From Tolypocladium sp. Sup5 PDA-1 (Eukaryota; Ascomycota; Sordariomycetes; Hypocreales; Ophiocordycipitaceae), in NCBI GenBank assembly GCA_000750105.3, contig JPHH03000030.1, positions 248,001 through 312,000 on the forward strand: a stretch of DNA of 64,000 bases. The letters run 5' to 3'. The notes below the pieces were generated by a model. That model was not told the DNA's origin. It worked only from the letters and a program-made list of their open reading frames with translations, and ran no database searches. How positions within the stretch are numbered: the first letter of the stretch is position 1; each line of letters begins with the position of its first letter. Both the position numbers and the translations under genes were made by a program. This document shows, piece after piece, positions 31,981 through 42,927 of this stretch.

Positions 31981-33766
31981 TCAGTCGCCTATGTTTCCCG
32001 AAACCTTTTGGAACAGCACCGTGCCCTCGTTCACGCCTCCGCTCCGATCGTATATCGAAACCTCAAGACCAGCTACCTTTCCATCGACGCCAATCTTGAA
32101 CTCTGCGGCATGAAACTGCGTGATTTCATTGATGCCGAGAAGCATCTTGCCATACAAGGTCCAGTAGTCGCCGGATACATGATGCAGCCGCCACTGCTGC
32201 GCCCATGTCAACTCTGTTCGGTTGGCGACCAGAACGGTCTCGTCCGAATTGGCGGAGAGTGGCTCTTCAAAGAGATTAATCGGTCCGTATCCTTGGTTAA
32301 AATACGCGCCGGTCAGTCGGCTGGGCTTCATCGAAGGTGGAGACGGGTGTTTCGGTCTTTCGGGAAAGAGGATGTCGTCTGCCCTTTCGATATCGCGCTG
32401 CATATCCCCCGCGCTCTCCTTTTGTCTAGACGTCTCCAAGTCAGTAGATAAGTTTAAAGTTAATTCAGGCTAAAAACACACTTTTTGTTTACATCAAGTC
32501 GATCATGAAGCGGGATTCGCAGCTTGTCCTCAAGAAGCCTCCTCACAAGGACAAGTTCTGCTTCATTCGACGTCCCGGCCCCATTTGCGAGCGCAACAAT
32601 CCCAAACTTAACATCCGGAAGCCAGTAAACGAGGGCTCCGAAAGTATAAGTATATCCAGAGTGCCAATACACTACTTGGCCATAGATTGTGGTGCGTAGC
32701 CAGGCCAGACCGTATAGGCTCACGTCGGCGCCGAGGCTAGGCTGGGCGTTTTGTATGATCCGGGGCGTCCTGATATCCCTATGAATATCCTTTGAAAATG
32801 GCTTTGTCTCATGGATAAGACACTTCAGCCATTGCGCGTAGTCGAGGACGTTAGAAATGATGCCACCGGCGCCGCTGATTTGCTTGACTTCCAAGAAGGG
32901 CAACTCTTCATACTTTTGGTCCCTTTCTCGCCAAGCGTAGCTTGACGCGAGAGGAGCCGGGGAGTCTTTTGCGTCTTGCACGTCCATATAGGTCGAGTTC
33001 ATACCTAGAGGTTTCCAGATACAGTCCTTCATAACGTCCCCGAGCCGTCGTCCCGTTAGGGCTTCGACGACATGAGATAGCGTGACGTACATGAAGTTAC
33101 TATAGTGCCACTCGGTTCGAGGCTCTACGCTGAGAGGTAGGTTTCGGAGGTTGCGAACGATATCCTTGATGGTGGCCTGCGTACCGTTGATCTCGCGATG
33201 CCAGGAGTTATCGTGGCGAGCCATGCCGGTGCGATGGCTAGCGGCATCTTCAAGAGTGATGTGGTTCGTTGCCCATTCGTCCTGCAAAACAAAGTCGTCA
33301 CGAATAATTGAAGAGATTGGCGTCGTCCAGCCACGAGATAATTCCGGGTAGGCTTTGGTGTCGATGAGCTGTGCAAGGACGGCGGCAGTATGAGCTTTGG
33401 TTGTTGATCCAACATAGTAGAGCGTCTCTGGTGTCGCTGGCGTATCCGGAAGAGTTGCAAGTCCAAAGCCCTGGCATTGTCAGAGGACCTAATAAAAGAT
33501 ACGTTGGTGACTAGACCTACCTTGGCAAAGACGTCTTCGCCGTCGACTACGGCGATGGACATGCCCGGCACATTCCATTGGTCCAAAATGTCCTTGGCCA
33601 GGGCATTAAAGTCCTCTGTAAACGGGTTCTCCCCCTTTGAACCTTTGTCGCTAGTTTGCCCAGAGCCAAATGGCTTCTGTTCATGTCCAGCCATCGCTCC
33701 ATTAACCACTGGTTGCAGAACCGCGACGACGGCGGTGGCGCTCAACACTCGCCGTGCTCTAACCAT
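31981..33766 (-). CDS. Secreted serine hydrolase, beta-lactamase/penicillin-binding-protein fold
   Basis: Three exons join in frame on the minus strand: 33766-33521, 33470-32482 and 32425-31981. They give 559 residues. Residues 1-25 form a signal peptide. The active-site SxxK is STTK (Ser104-Lys107, in YYVGSTTKAHTA) and the second motif is Tyr205-x-Asn207 (WHYSNFMY). A third-motif-like region is YWHSGYTYTF. The C-terminal ~150 residues form a separate beta-rich domain (LTGAYFNQGYGPINL onward), as in fungal esterase/lactamase-like proteins. Members hydrolyse esters, lactones or D-amino-acid amides, and several act in secondary metabolism. Nothing local identifies the substrate. Both introns have clear GT-AG borders and branch sites. 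Confidence 0.87.
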
Positions 33767-34675
33767 TCTTTACGCCGAGGCTCCGAGTTGCTGTTACTTA
33801 TCGTAGCGATGTTGGGGTTTGTTGACCTCGATTGAGAAACAGGGTATGCAGGAGGGGATGATGGTGTCCGATAGAGCGGTTGGGGCAACGCTTGGGTAGA
33901 GGAAAAAGTAAGGAACGGCGGCCTTCCGCAAGCCCTAGAGGTCCTCGCTTTGCTCAACCAAAAGAAAGCACGAGGAATTGCCCGGCTGGTGAGCTAGGTT
34001 GTGAGGGGTATCCTTCGGCGTGGGGAGGCTGCGGCCGGAGCAACCTATTTTACACTGGGGCAGAGGCACAGCCAACATGCATGAGGCAGAAGCGGCGGAG
34101 ACCTGTTGTCATCTTGTACTTCGTAATAAGTGCATTCGAACATGGGGGGTCGTGACTGTGCTGCGCCGCCATGTGAGCCGATTCGTGACGTACCATGCCT
34201 TCGCATTCGTAGGACACATCCCATGGTGAGTCGAGGGAAAAAGGCCATTGCAGTGAGACCCGCCAGCACCGCGACAATTCTCGCATAGCGTATGGCGGGA
34301 GACCCTGGCCCTCGTCCAAGTTATTCCGTCACAAGTCACAAGACCAAGGTGGCAGAGGACCAAAGTTGAAGCGTATCGCCTGCTGCTCCCTGTTGTGTCG
34401 GCAGGGGACCTGTGAGAATGTTGGAAGCGCCATCGGCCGCGACGACGAAACCAATATACTCGTAGTCCGTACTGATGAGCCTAGTTAAATTCAAGCCTCT
34501 TGCACAAATAGAAGCGCTTTCTGATCCTGTCCCTTGAAACATACCACGGCATGGTGTCTAAACTCTAGTGGACAAAATCTGATGGATTCGGAGGAAGTTG
34601 ATGACTTGATGGGTTTTATCTGCTCCTTGCATGTATAGGTGGATGTGGTTCCCTTCAATTTGGCTGGACTTCCAT
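33767..34675. other. Intergenic region, no gene seen
   Basis: The upstream region of the serine hydrolase and the 3' flank of the ABC transporter fragment. Frames are short and unassigned. Confidence 0.45.
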
Positions 34676-36450
34676 CTAATCCATGTCCTCATTCCCCATG
34701 CACATTTCCCTGAATCTGGAGTTCTCTTCGAGAAGTTGTTGCGGGTTGCCAACTTCGCAAACTTGTCCGCGATTGAGCACTACCACCTGATCAAAGTCGA
34801 GGATAGTACTAAGACGATGCGCAATAGCAATGACGGTACAGTCCTTGAACTGGTCTCGAACAATTGTCTGCATGAGGTCGTCCGTGACCTGGTCCACACT
34901 ATGCAAATGTCAGCACAGCTTCTTTTACGTTGGGCGTGGCCAATGGACTTACTTGCTCGTGACTTCGTCAAGCAGTACAATGTTCGCTTTGCGAAGGATG
35001 GCGACTGCCAAGCAGAACAGGTGAAGCTGACCGTGGCTCAGAAGGCCCGGATCAACCTGTGCCATTAGTCCACCTTTGGCATCCAATACGTCGAATAGAT
35101 GCACCCTTCTCAACGCTTCGACCACTGCAAAATCCGAAAACTCGTTGGAAGGATCTAGGTTGAAGCGAACAGTACCGGGGACGAAGACGGGTTCCTGAGG
35201 AACGATGTTCAGTCGAGCGCGGAGCGTGTTGCGAGGCAGAGTGCTAAGATCGACGCCGTCAATAACGATGGAACCACTCTTTATCTCCAGCATACGCGAT
35301 AGAAGCAAAAGCAGCGACGATTTGCCGCTTAGTCTTTTGGTTAGTGTCTTTTTCGAATTTGAGTTACGTGGAGGGCGCATTTTACCTGCCGCTTCGGCCA
35401 CATATTCCTATTTTCTGTCCGCCTTCCACGGACAGGCTCACGTTCCGGAGAACAAGACAGTCTGGTTTTGTTCTGATGATGATGCATCAGTCGCTGCTGT
35501 GATTCAAATCTTCGTCTCGTATGTGCACGGGGCTTACTCGTAGAAAGCGCTGACGTTGTCGAGACGGATACTACCCTCACCTGGCCAAGCCGACGGTGGT
35601 TCGACAACTTCGTGAGCCTTGTTCTCTGAGGGCGTGTTCTCAACAAAACTCTTTATCCTACTGACGGACCCGATGATGATCTTGACGATTGTCCATTGCA
35701 TCACAATGGTTGTAAGCATCATACTCAGCGACATGACCTGTGTCAAGGCCATGCCCGCAAGCCCGCCGCTTGATTTCAGACTTACTGAGAGGACCAGGAC
35801 GATGATTGCCACAAAGGCGACGATCATGTCAAGAACAAAGGTCAGCCAACGCTGAATCATGTAGAGCAGATACAGAGGCTTCTGAGACGAATCTAGGAGC
35901 ATCCGGTTCGCTTCCAACGTCTTGGCTGCCCAGCCGAAAGACCTCAGCGTGGACAGCCCGTTTGATGTTTCCAAAAAGCCGGTGTACAACGGGCTTTTAG
36001 CTTCGAGCTCCAACAGCCTCAACTGACGCGAGGTTTGGAGGTAAAAGTCCTGGACCGCGTAGAAGACGGGTATCAAGACAGCAAATGCCACCCCGACCCA
36101 AGGGCTGGAAACGATGATCAGGGTTGCTTGACCGAGGGACAGAACGATTGTCAACAACAGCGTTAGCAGCGCCAGAGGCAGCTCGTTGTCAACGAATTGG
36201 AGATCTTGAGGGAATCGGTTGATGGTGACGCCACTGTCGGTGGAGCTGAAGAAGGACAGGGGCGCCTCCATGACGGACTTCAACAGAGAGGCGTGTAAGC
36301 TTGAGCCCGCGCGGGTGGTGACCCGGATCAATGTGTGGTGTGCTGCGGCAAGTAAGAGAAGGAGGGCTAGGAACTGGAATACTGCGTAGACTCCCCAATA
36401 AACGAGGTCGCCGGGATTGGCGGCATTCACCCAGACATTGAGCCAGTAGC
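34676..36450 (-). pseudogene. 3' half of an ABCC (MRP-type) ABC transporter gene
   Basis: Exons at about 36450-35538, 35472-35386, 35327-34953 and 34898-34676 join in frame. They encode the second membrane domain and second nucleotide-binding domain of an ABCC exporter. Visible motifs are the membrane-domain pattern NRFPQDLQFVDNELP and Walker A GRSGSGKSS, made by removing the 35328-35385 intron. The signature LSHGQ, Walker B IVLLDE, and the D-loop/switch His (IAIAHRLSTI) follow. The first half (TMD1-NBD1) is absent upstream. The frame dissolves near 36450-36560 with no start. Since splicing and motifs of the second half are intact, the truncation looks fairly recent. Alternatively it is a transcribed half-transporter. 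Confidence 0.7.
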
Positions 36451-36641
36451 TCGGGATGTTATACGAAGCAGTACTTGTGCCACAGTGTGAAAGATGGTCA
36501 TATTCTCGTGGTGACGAAATGTACCAGAGAGAGTAAAGCCCTTGTTACAAAGACACTACATAAAAACCCGCAGCAGATTGACCGTTACCCTCGATGTCAG
36601 CCTTGGGAGGCAGTCTGTGAGGCAGACACCATGCTTTCTGT

Positions 36642-37130
36642 TCACCCAGCCCCGCCACCGCCCTCCTCACGGTCTGGGATGTGCGTTCTCTCCAAATACG
36701 CCCTCGCCTGCGGAGTTCTGCCCCACGGCACAAAGTCTGAAATACTAACTCTTAAGAAATAGATCCTCTCCCCCAGCTTCTTCCGCTCCTTCATCAGAGT
36801 CCCGCTCTTCGGCTTCGTTGGTCCACGTCGCATGCCCATCGCTGTCGCTTCCGCGAAATCCTCCGCGCTGGGCCCTCGCCAGACGCTACGCACATTGCGT
36901 TCGGTGGATTTCGCTGATCCATCGGCGATGTCGCCGAGCTTGGCGAGCGCAATCACATGCGCAAGTGCAAAGGGATCGCAGGGCGTCCCCAATATGGCAT
37001 CAATTTGTGCGGCTTCGATTACTCGTAGGATGCCCAAGAACGTACTGTTTGGTGTCGGCTCGAAACCGAAAAATGTTGATAAAGAGAGGCCTATCTCAAG
37101 GCCAATGAGTGTTGATAAAGTGCGGCTCAT
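36642..37130 (-). CDS. Unrecognised open reading frame, 162 residues
   Basis: An ATG-started frame with moderately protein-like composition. It has a hydrophobic start (LSTLIGLEIGLSLSTFFGF), a helical middle (PFALAHVIALAKLGDIADG) and a basic end closing with a Gly run. I recognise no family. It lies upstream of the broken ABC transporter on the same strand and could be an unrelated small gene, part of a larger broken gene, or a chance frame. Confidence 0.25.
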   Translation of the reverse strand: MSRTLSTLIGLEIGLSLSTFFGFEPTPNSTFLGILRVIEAAQIDAILGTPCDPFALAHVIALAKLGDIADGSAKSTERNVRSVWRGPSAEDFAEATAMGMRRGPTKPKSGTLMKERKKLGERIYFLRVSISDFVPWGRTPQARAYLERTHIPDREEGGGGAG

Positions 37131-38673
37131 TATTTTGGGAGGTGAAGTAATAGATGAGATTCCACTTAGGCCGATGAGGATGTTCTGAGCTCTTATAGAA
37201 CACTATCCAGGTTGCCTTAGCATAGCCACCACTAGTTGACTTACGGGGGTCAGGTGCACATAAGCGCCTATCCACATAGAGACTGGCTGGTCCCTCCCAA
37301 TCGCCCTGCAGGTTCGCCTAACTACTTGAGCCGCTACAAACGGCGACGTTCGTCGCCTACGCCAATTGAAGGTTAGGCGCGGTCCCGGGGACAGCCTGGG
37401 CTGGCAATTTCGCTCTATTTCACGAGCTACGGAAACAAATGCGGGAAGGCGTCGGCAAGGAACATGGTCGAAGAGTTCTGGAATTAAATACGACAGACCT
37501 CCCCGGGACCCCGACTGTCCGACGTGTCGCTTAATTTCCGCCTTAGGTGGAAAACCCACTACGCTGCCTGTGCAACTGTGCCCAGGACCAACGGCTAAGC
37601 AGACTGGGAGGATGGTATTGGTGATACCGTGGGACAATTTGGCGCTGATGCCCTTGGCACGCAAGTTGTTGACTGATTCAAGTGAGGCGGGTACAATTGT
37701 AGGCGCTGCAGCCGCATGGAGGCGCAAGTTTGGGCTGTGTTATGATCGCTGCACTGCTTCGAAGTTCCCCCCGTGCGAAGAGGTAGCAGCAGCCAGCGGC
37801 AAGAAGGCACTGAGACAGAATGGAGCCGATCAGGGGTTAAAAGAGGATTACTATTTGAAATTCTCTATTCGTACAGCTATTTCCTTGACACTGGCCCATC
37901 TCTGGGTCGTTCACTCCACCAAAAAGGGACAATCTCTCTGCGATAGTAAATTACAAAGGTGCAACTAGTTGCTTTCGCGAAACGCTTCTAAATGCTGAAT
38001 TAATTACTTCTATACACTTAATAGGGAAGTTCGAGAATAACGGTAGAAAGCAAGAATTGACCTGGGATATAGAAGTTGCGCAACGCCGCGATCGAAACTT
38101 ACACCTCTAATAGTAAAGGTACTTCTGCTTATAGTGGCTCTACACTAAAAAAAGATATAGGCTGTACGAATAGTAATCCTCTATATTGTTGGTAGTCGAG
38201 TCAATTGAGCAGGTTATCCTCTCAACATGTGTCCGCTCCCGATGCAATGGCATAGTTATGCAATTGCTGCCGGCGCTGTGAATAGAGCATGACTGATCTC
38301 TAGTTTCCTTTCAAGAAATGGATCAAATGATATATATGCTCTATCCTATCGTGGTACAGCCACTCGGATTGCCTGTTGCGCATCTCGTCGCTTGCATTTA
38401 TAGTGATGCGATGTTAATTTAACCTTGGACTTTGCTGGTGTAGCGTAGGGTATCCTAGAGCTTTCTCCCACGCAATCGACAGCGCACGAATGCTAATTAA
38501 TGTATGCCATTGTATTGCGATAATTTATTTTACGTCGTATTGTTACGGACCTTTAGTTTGCGGCAACTCTTTCTCTCATTTATGATCCCTTCTTCCGAGC
38601 GTTTTTGTGCCGTCTCTTGCGTGTGATGCACAAATCTTAGAACCGGCAGTGTCCACAAACCGGGAAAGTCCCT
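37131..38673. other. Gene-poor region, nothing identified
   Basis: GC-rich up to about 37800, then AT-rich to 38600. A 200-residue plus-strand frame at 37366-37968 has no family resemblance and is opposed by an equally long minus frame, so I do not call it. The AT-rich part may be RIP-affected repeat DNA. Confidence 0.4.
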
Positions 38674-39674
38674 TTAACTGCAATGAATCACTCCATCCGC
38701 ATGCGTGTGGCACTCCTGTGGCACGCAGTGAGCATTTGATCTGGTATCAAGGCATATTTGTCAACTTACAGTTGCAGCACTGCTCGTCGCGCTCGGGGTA
38801 CTGCTGGATGCCGGAGTCGGCTTGCTCGACGACTCGGCCTTTGGCGGCTTCCCAGTGCACCCGACTCCTGGAGCGGCAATGTCATATGCCCAGACGTCGA
38901 TTGCAAAGTACTGCAGTGCGTTGCTGTCGACGCCGCTTTTCTCTGGTTTAGACTTTGCTAGCTGAACGACGCTGGTATAGTCATCGGCGTAGTGGTCGAC
39001 GATCCCTTCACTGACTGTCGGCACATGCAGGAGTCTGTGCATGAGATCGGTCGCCCAGTACGTGTTGCGCTTGGACTCTGCCACTGTGTAGCCAAGGTTG
39101 CACACGGAAGATAGTGGTCGCCTCGCTTCAAAGGACAGCGGGCAGATGACTGTCTCGGTTGTCGCATTCGTGCCTCGCCAGTGACCAGCCCAGTCTGATG
39201 CCAGGACCTCGGTCAACAAAGCTCTTGTCAACTCGCTGTTGGACATGGGTACATACTCTTTTGTGTTTCGCAGTTGCGGTCGGGGTCATCGCAGCGAAAG
39301 AGCATGCCAGTCTTGTCTGCGGCGACAATGCGGTCATACCAACCGATGGGTGTAGCAGTCGACCCGTTGCCAAAGTACTTTTGGGTGAATTCAGAGTGGT
39401 TGCCCCAACGGAGAAGATGATCTCTCGCATGCTGGGCAAGTTGAACAGACTCGTCCAAGCCTTGCTGAAGCTGGGCTCTCAAAGTGCTGTTGCATGACTG
39501 GTGGATGCTGAACGAAGCCTTCCAGCCATCAGACCAGTCGTAAATCTTGTTTGGTGTGCCGGACTCTTTGGGTGCGCTGAGGGTTGCCGTCGCCGACTCG
39601 CCTCTAAGGACAAGAGGCGAGCCGAGAGCACCAGGCAGGAGGAGGCATGCGGTGAGCGAGGCGTAAAACAACAT
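38674..39674 (-). CDS. Secreted zinc-binding protein, Pra1/Zps1/Asp f 2 family
   Basis: Three exons join in frame on the minus strand: 39674-39257, 39194-38770 and 38715-38674. They give 294 residues. A signal peptide (residues 1-18) is followed by a zincin-like domain: SIHQSCNSTLRAQLQQGL, FRCDDPDRNC, then HWRGTNATTETVICPLSF. The metal-site-like motif is His192-Arg-Leu-Leu-His196 (DLMHRLLHVP). A Ser/Pro/Thr linker leads to the last exon of only 14 codons, which adds the zinc-binding tail ECHTHADGVIHCS. That tail is characteristic of the family. In Candida, Pra1 is a zincophore and host-protein binder; Asp f 2 is its Aspergillus relative. A role in zinc scavenging is therefore inferred. No zinc transporter gene is adjacent here. 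Confidence 0.9.
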
Positions 39675-39770
39675 GATGACAATGGCAAGTCAAAGCTGGC
39701 AATCGTGAAAAAGTTTATACCTCGGTATGGCTCCGGCAAGAGGACAGCTCGCTACAGCTTCCTCGGTGGC

Positions 39771-39778
39771 TTTATATA
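39771..39778 (-). promoter_or_regulatory. TATA box of the Pra1/Zps1-like gene
   Basis: On the minus strand TATATAAA lies about 97-104 bp upstream of the ATG at 39674. Confidence 0.5.
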
Positions 39779-39927
39779 TGCGGCCAGCCAAGTCGCGCTC
39801 AAGGCACTCACTTTGCCATTGACGCAATATCTGTTAATGGACTTCAAAGATTACATGGATAGAAGCAATATTTTACCAATGCGAATATCTCAGCTGGAGT
39901 TCCTGCCGCTGTTGGCGTAGTCATTGT

Positions 39928-39971
39928 CCATCAAGGTTACAGGCTAAGCTCAATCTCGATGCCATCAAGGT
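39928..39971. promoter_or_regulatory. Paired CCATCAAGGT repeats, possible zinc-responsive sites
   Basis: CCATCAAGGT occurs at 39928-39937 and again at 39962-39971, 250-300 bp upstream of the Pra1/Zps1-like start. CAAGGT, as I recall it, is the core of the zinc-response motif of the Aspergillus ZafA regulator and half of the yeast Zap1 site. The function is inferred from the neighbouring gene. Confidence 0.3.
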
Positions 39972-40357
39972 GCATACAATGAGGTGCCAAGAACATACTC
40001 CGCTCAGGAAACCGGGGGTAGTAGGCATTGGTAGCACGGGAAGCCAATCATCTTGCAAAGATTATGCTTAAAGGATAACCATAATGGCTGATGGACAGGG
40101 TCATCTCGTGGCGGTTGCGTACGAAGTAACGTTGGCCAACAGCCAGCCAATGCACATTTCCGCGCTTCCTCAATTTGAATGACAAGCCCTCTTATGTAAC
40201 GGACAGTCTAGTTGGTCGATATATGCAAGAAGACAGTGGCCCTGTACTATTTGAGCAGTCACAAACGATGAAGGTACTATGACAGGTACTGTAACTTGAT
40301 GAGGATGCCTTGATAAGATTAAGCACTACCGACACAAAATGCAGTGCTTTCATGTCA

Positions 40358-40792
40358 CTAATAGTGCCCAGGCTCACACTCCATCGTCCAGCTGTTCCAG
40401 CCCCCCAACGAACCTTCGCAACTGTGCTTGCACACCTGGGTGCGGTCACTGGTGCAGGCAGCGTCCGTATAGACGTACACTGAATCACTGTCAGCCCGCC
40501 AATTGTCCATTCCACCAATTTAGTCAATATCAACCCAAAACTTACTGGCACATCCGGAGCCGATATGCGACAGAGTCACCGAATTGATGACATCACCGCC
40601 GAAGCTGTGGCACACTGGACGGACGACATCAGAACCGTAAACCCTCCGAGTGCTCAAGAGCTTGTCAGAGCAACCAGGCTCCCCGTATGAGCGGAATTTG
40701 GCGATATAAGTATTTGGGTCGCGAGGGATTGCAGTGCCAGAGGTGCCCAGGTAGAGGGCGGCGAGGGCAGTGAGGGTAGCAGCGAAATGCAT
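40358..40792 (-). CDS. Small secreted cysteine-rich protein (effector-like)
   Basis: Two exons on the minus strand (40792-40546 and 40479-40358) join through a GTAAGT donor and TCAG acceptor to 122 residues. A signal peptide ends near residue 21. The mature part has seven cysteines (positions 41, 61, 81 and four in the second exon: AACTSD, QVCKHSCEG, MECEPGHY). The start YIAKFRSYGEPGCSD recurs in small secreted fungal proteins, but I cannot name a family. Size, secretion signal and cysteine content fit an effector or antimicrobial-type protein. It is next to, and co-oriented with, the Pra1/Zps1-like gene. Confidence 0.75.
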
Positions 40793-41636
40793 TGCGGATA
40801 CTTCTTATATGGTAGTTATAATTCAGAAAGAGGACCACTCGAATACTCTGGTATCTTTGCAGCGTCGCTGATCTAAGAAAAAACCATCAGCAATATGACG
40901 AGACAGCATGCACCATTTTATACATCCATTTCCCCGCTCGCGAGACGCGGGCTCACAACGTTTGCCGATTCGGGGCTGATGCCACATTCCACTGGGGGTG
41001 TCAGCAGGGCTTTCGGAGGCAACGCTGTCTCGTCTTACGAGGAAGGGAGGCCAGGATTGTTAATCGTAGGAATGCTGCATGTGGACAGAGAGAGGTGCCT
41101 CTCGAGTCACGTTTTATCATGCACGATAACGTTAGGGAGGTTCGAAAGTAATGAGGTCAGTGAAGTAAGCCTTGGTGTTTAAGGGGGGGTTATAATTAGA
41201 ACGTTAGGTTTGGGATAGACGCGAGACATACCCAAACCGGGCTCACCCTTTAAAGGGTACTCGTGCCACCTCTTGAGGTATAGGACAATTCATTCTTTTC
41301 TGTTCTTCCCACATACCAAGACCTTTCCCTCGTCAGTCTCTGACCAATCGTGCCGCGCGCTGTAATAGCAGTCTACGATTGGGTTAAGAGGCGTGGGCAA
41401 GCATTTCTCCCAGGTAGCTAATGACGTAACGAGAGACATCTCTTCTTCTTAGCTTGTGATGTTCTGCATGTTAGGATGCACTCGTGGACAGGTGTACCAC
41501 GACCCTGTTGGCTCCCACGCTCAGCATGCGAGAGGCACATCCTACATATATTGTTCCAGGCTTGCCGGTTTATCCCTTCAGGGTGCTGCCGGTGGAAAGC
41601 GATTCTATATAGACCACCGTATCGCACTGTACCAGT
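40793..41636. other. Intergenic region, no gene seen
   Basis: Upstream of the small secreted protein gene and before the first 5S rRNA fragment. Nothing was recognised. Confidence 0.45.
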
Positions 41637-41674
41637 ACATACGACCATACCCGCAGGAGAATTCGGAATCCCGT
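41637..41674 (+). rRNA. 5S rRNA 5'-end fragment (relic)
   Basis: ACATACGACCATACCC and the following bases to CCCGT match the first ~38 nt of fungal 5S rRNA as I know it; the rest of the gene is missing. Positions 41639-41673 match 47694-47728 in 34 of 35 bases, in direct orientation. Confidence 0.65.
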
Positions 41675-41873
41675 CACGGCCAGAACAAGTCGTGTCTTGC
41701 CATGCACGCTACACGTGACGACCCCACTCACCTCCACACAGAACCAACAGATCAAATTGAAAACTCCTCACTTTTTTTGTGAGGATTCGGATGTATCATG
41801 GCATTTCACTCATCTCCTTAGAGCAGACGTTACTCTCGGACACATTTTCGGCAAACCGAAAGCCATACCCACG

Positions 41874-42743
41874 ATGCCGCTTCTGATCATCCCCGCCGCT
41901 TTCTTTCACTCGCCAGATAACATCCGCCTAGGCAGATTTATCACGCGCATGGACCGGCCTTTCGAAACCAAATTTGACCCACCGATTGTTGCCGGACCAA
42001 AGTGCATTGCGACTGACTTCTCGACTGCGGGCCACAGTCAAAATGGAGACCAAACGGGCTTTGCAGCTACCCTGGCATCTTTGATATCCACAAATATCTC
42101 TAGTGGCTCTGAGTCTACGATTGAGATTGCCCCCTCTCGCGGAACTAATTATGCACTCGAGGATTCCGATGCATGGTTCGATCAGGCAATCAGCATGGAA
42201 GAAACGAAGCGTTGGGTCGAAAAGCGTATCGGCAACGGCGACAAAATCTACGTCATTGTTGGCATCCAAACTCTGATCGATCCACACATTTTCATGACTT
42301 CAACCCAGAATCGACAAGCTGGAGGTGGTTTCAAAGTTCCGCTTGGTCTCTCCCTGATAAGTGGTGGCGCGTTGAGCCCAGTGGCTGGCCTGGTCGACTC
42401 GAGCATCCAGGGAGATCACCAAGCTATGGGCAACAACAGACAAGAGTTTCTAGTTCCCGGTGAGAGACTGTACTCTTTGGAATACCGCAAAGTCGAATTC
42501 AAATGGATCTTCGGCCGTTCTGTTGACAGGTCACGGCTGGGAGAGCCTCGTTGCTGGTCGTGTTTAGAGGGTACCAAGCGTGGCGTTGACGAAGACGATA
42601 GTGAAGGCGAAGATGAAAAAGAGGACATAAAGGACTCTGAGGATGCCATTGAGGTATTTTTTGAGACGGTGGATAGTATTGACGAAAATTGGCACCAAGA
42701 CGATATCGTGGGTGGCCGTATTTGCGTCCGGTCACTTGTGTAA
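41874..42743 (+). CDS. Uncharacterised protein, candidate gasdermin-like pore-former
   Basis: From the ATG at 41874 the protein has 289 residues. The frame is open further upstream (to 41697), but that part lies beside the 5S fragment and looks non-coding. Order of elements: strands at 2-25 (LIIPAAFFHSPDNIRLGRF), a proline-rich turn, mixed strands to ~100, and a helix at 99-119 (DAWFDQAISMEETKRWVEK). Next come strand GDKIYVIVGIQTL (122-134), a Gly-rich amphipathic stretch (149-175) and VPGERLYSLEYRKVEFKW (194-211). An acidic linker (238-262) and short C-terminal part end it. The order helix-G-x-x-(I/V)YVV-Gly-rich hairpin-strand resembles gasdermin N-terminal domains. No family hit is certain. 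It is convergent with a TPR-CHAT protease 185 bp away. Function is inference. Confidence 0.6.
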   Translation: MPLLIIPAAFFHSPDNIRLGRFITRMDRPFETKFDPPIVAGPKCIATDFSTAGHSQNGDQTGFAATLASLISTNISSGSESTIEIAPSRGTNYALEDSDAWFDQAISMEETKRWVEKRIGNGDKIYVIVGIQTLIDPHIFMTSTQNRQAGGGFKVPLGLSLISGGALSPVAGLVDSSIQGDHQAMGNNRQEFLVPGERLYSLEYRKVEFKWIFGRSVDRSRLGEPRCWSCLEGTKRGVDEDDSEGEDEKEDIKDSEDAIEVFFETVDSIDENWHQDDIVGGRICVRSLV

Positions 42744-42927
42744 CAGATCGGTCGGAGTAAACTAGGGTCACTGTAGAACATGCTAAATGACATTTCAATC
42801 AACATGTCCATTAGGGAAACAACCTTCACTGGCCGTGGCATATTAGGAGCTCATCTCTCACGTCTGTAGCATAGATGTTCCACTATCAAGCAACTTCACT
42901 AGATGTTCAACAAACACTCGTCGCGCT

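Noticed and set aside
37366..37968. 200-residue plus-strand frame
   Set aside because: No recognisable family, no start context, and an equally long opposing frame exists over much of it. Not enough to call a gene.
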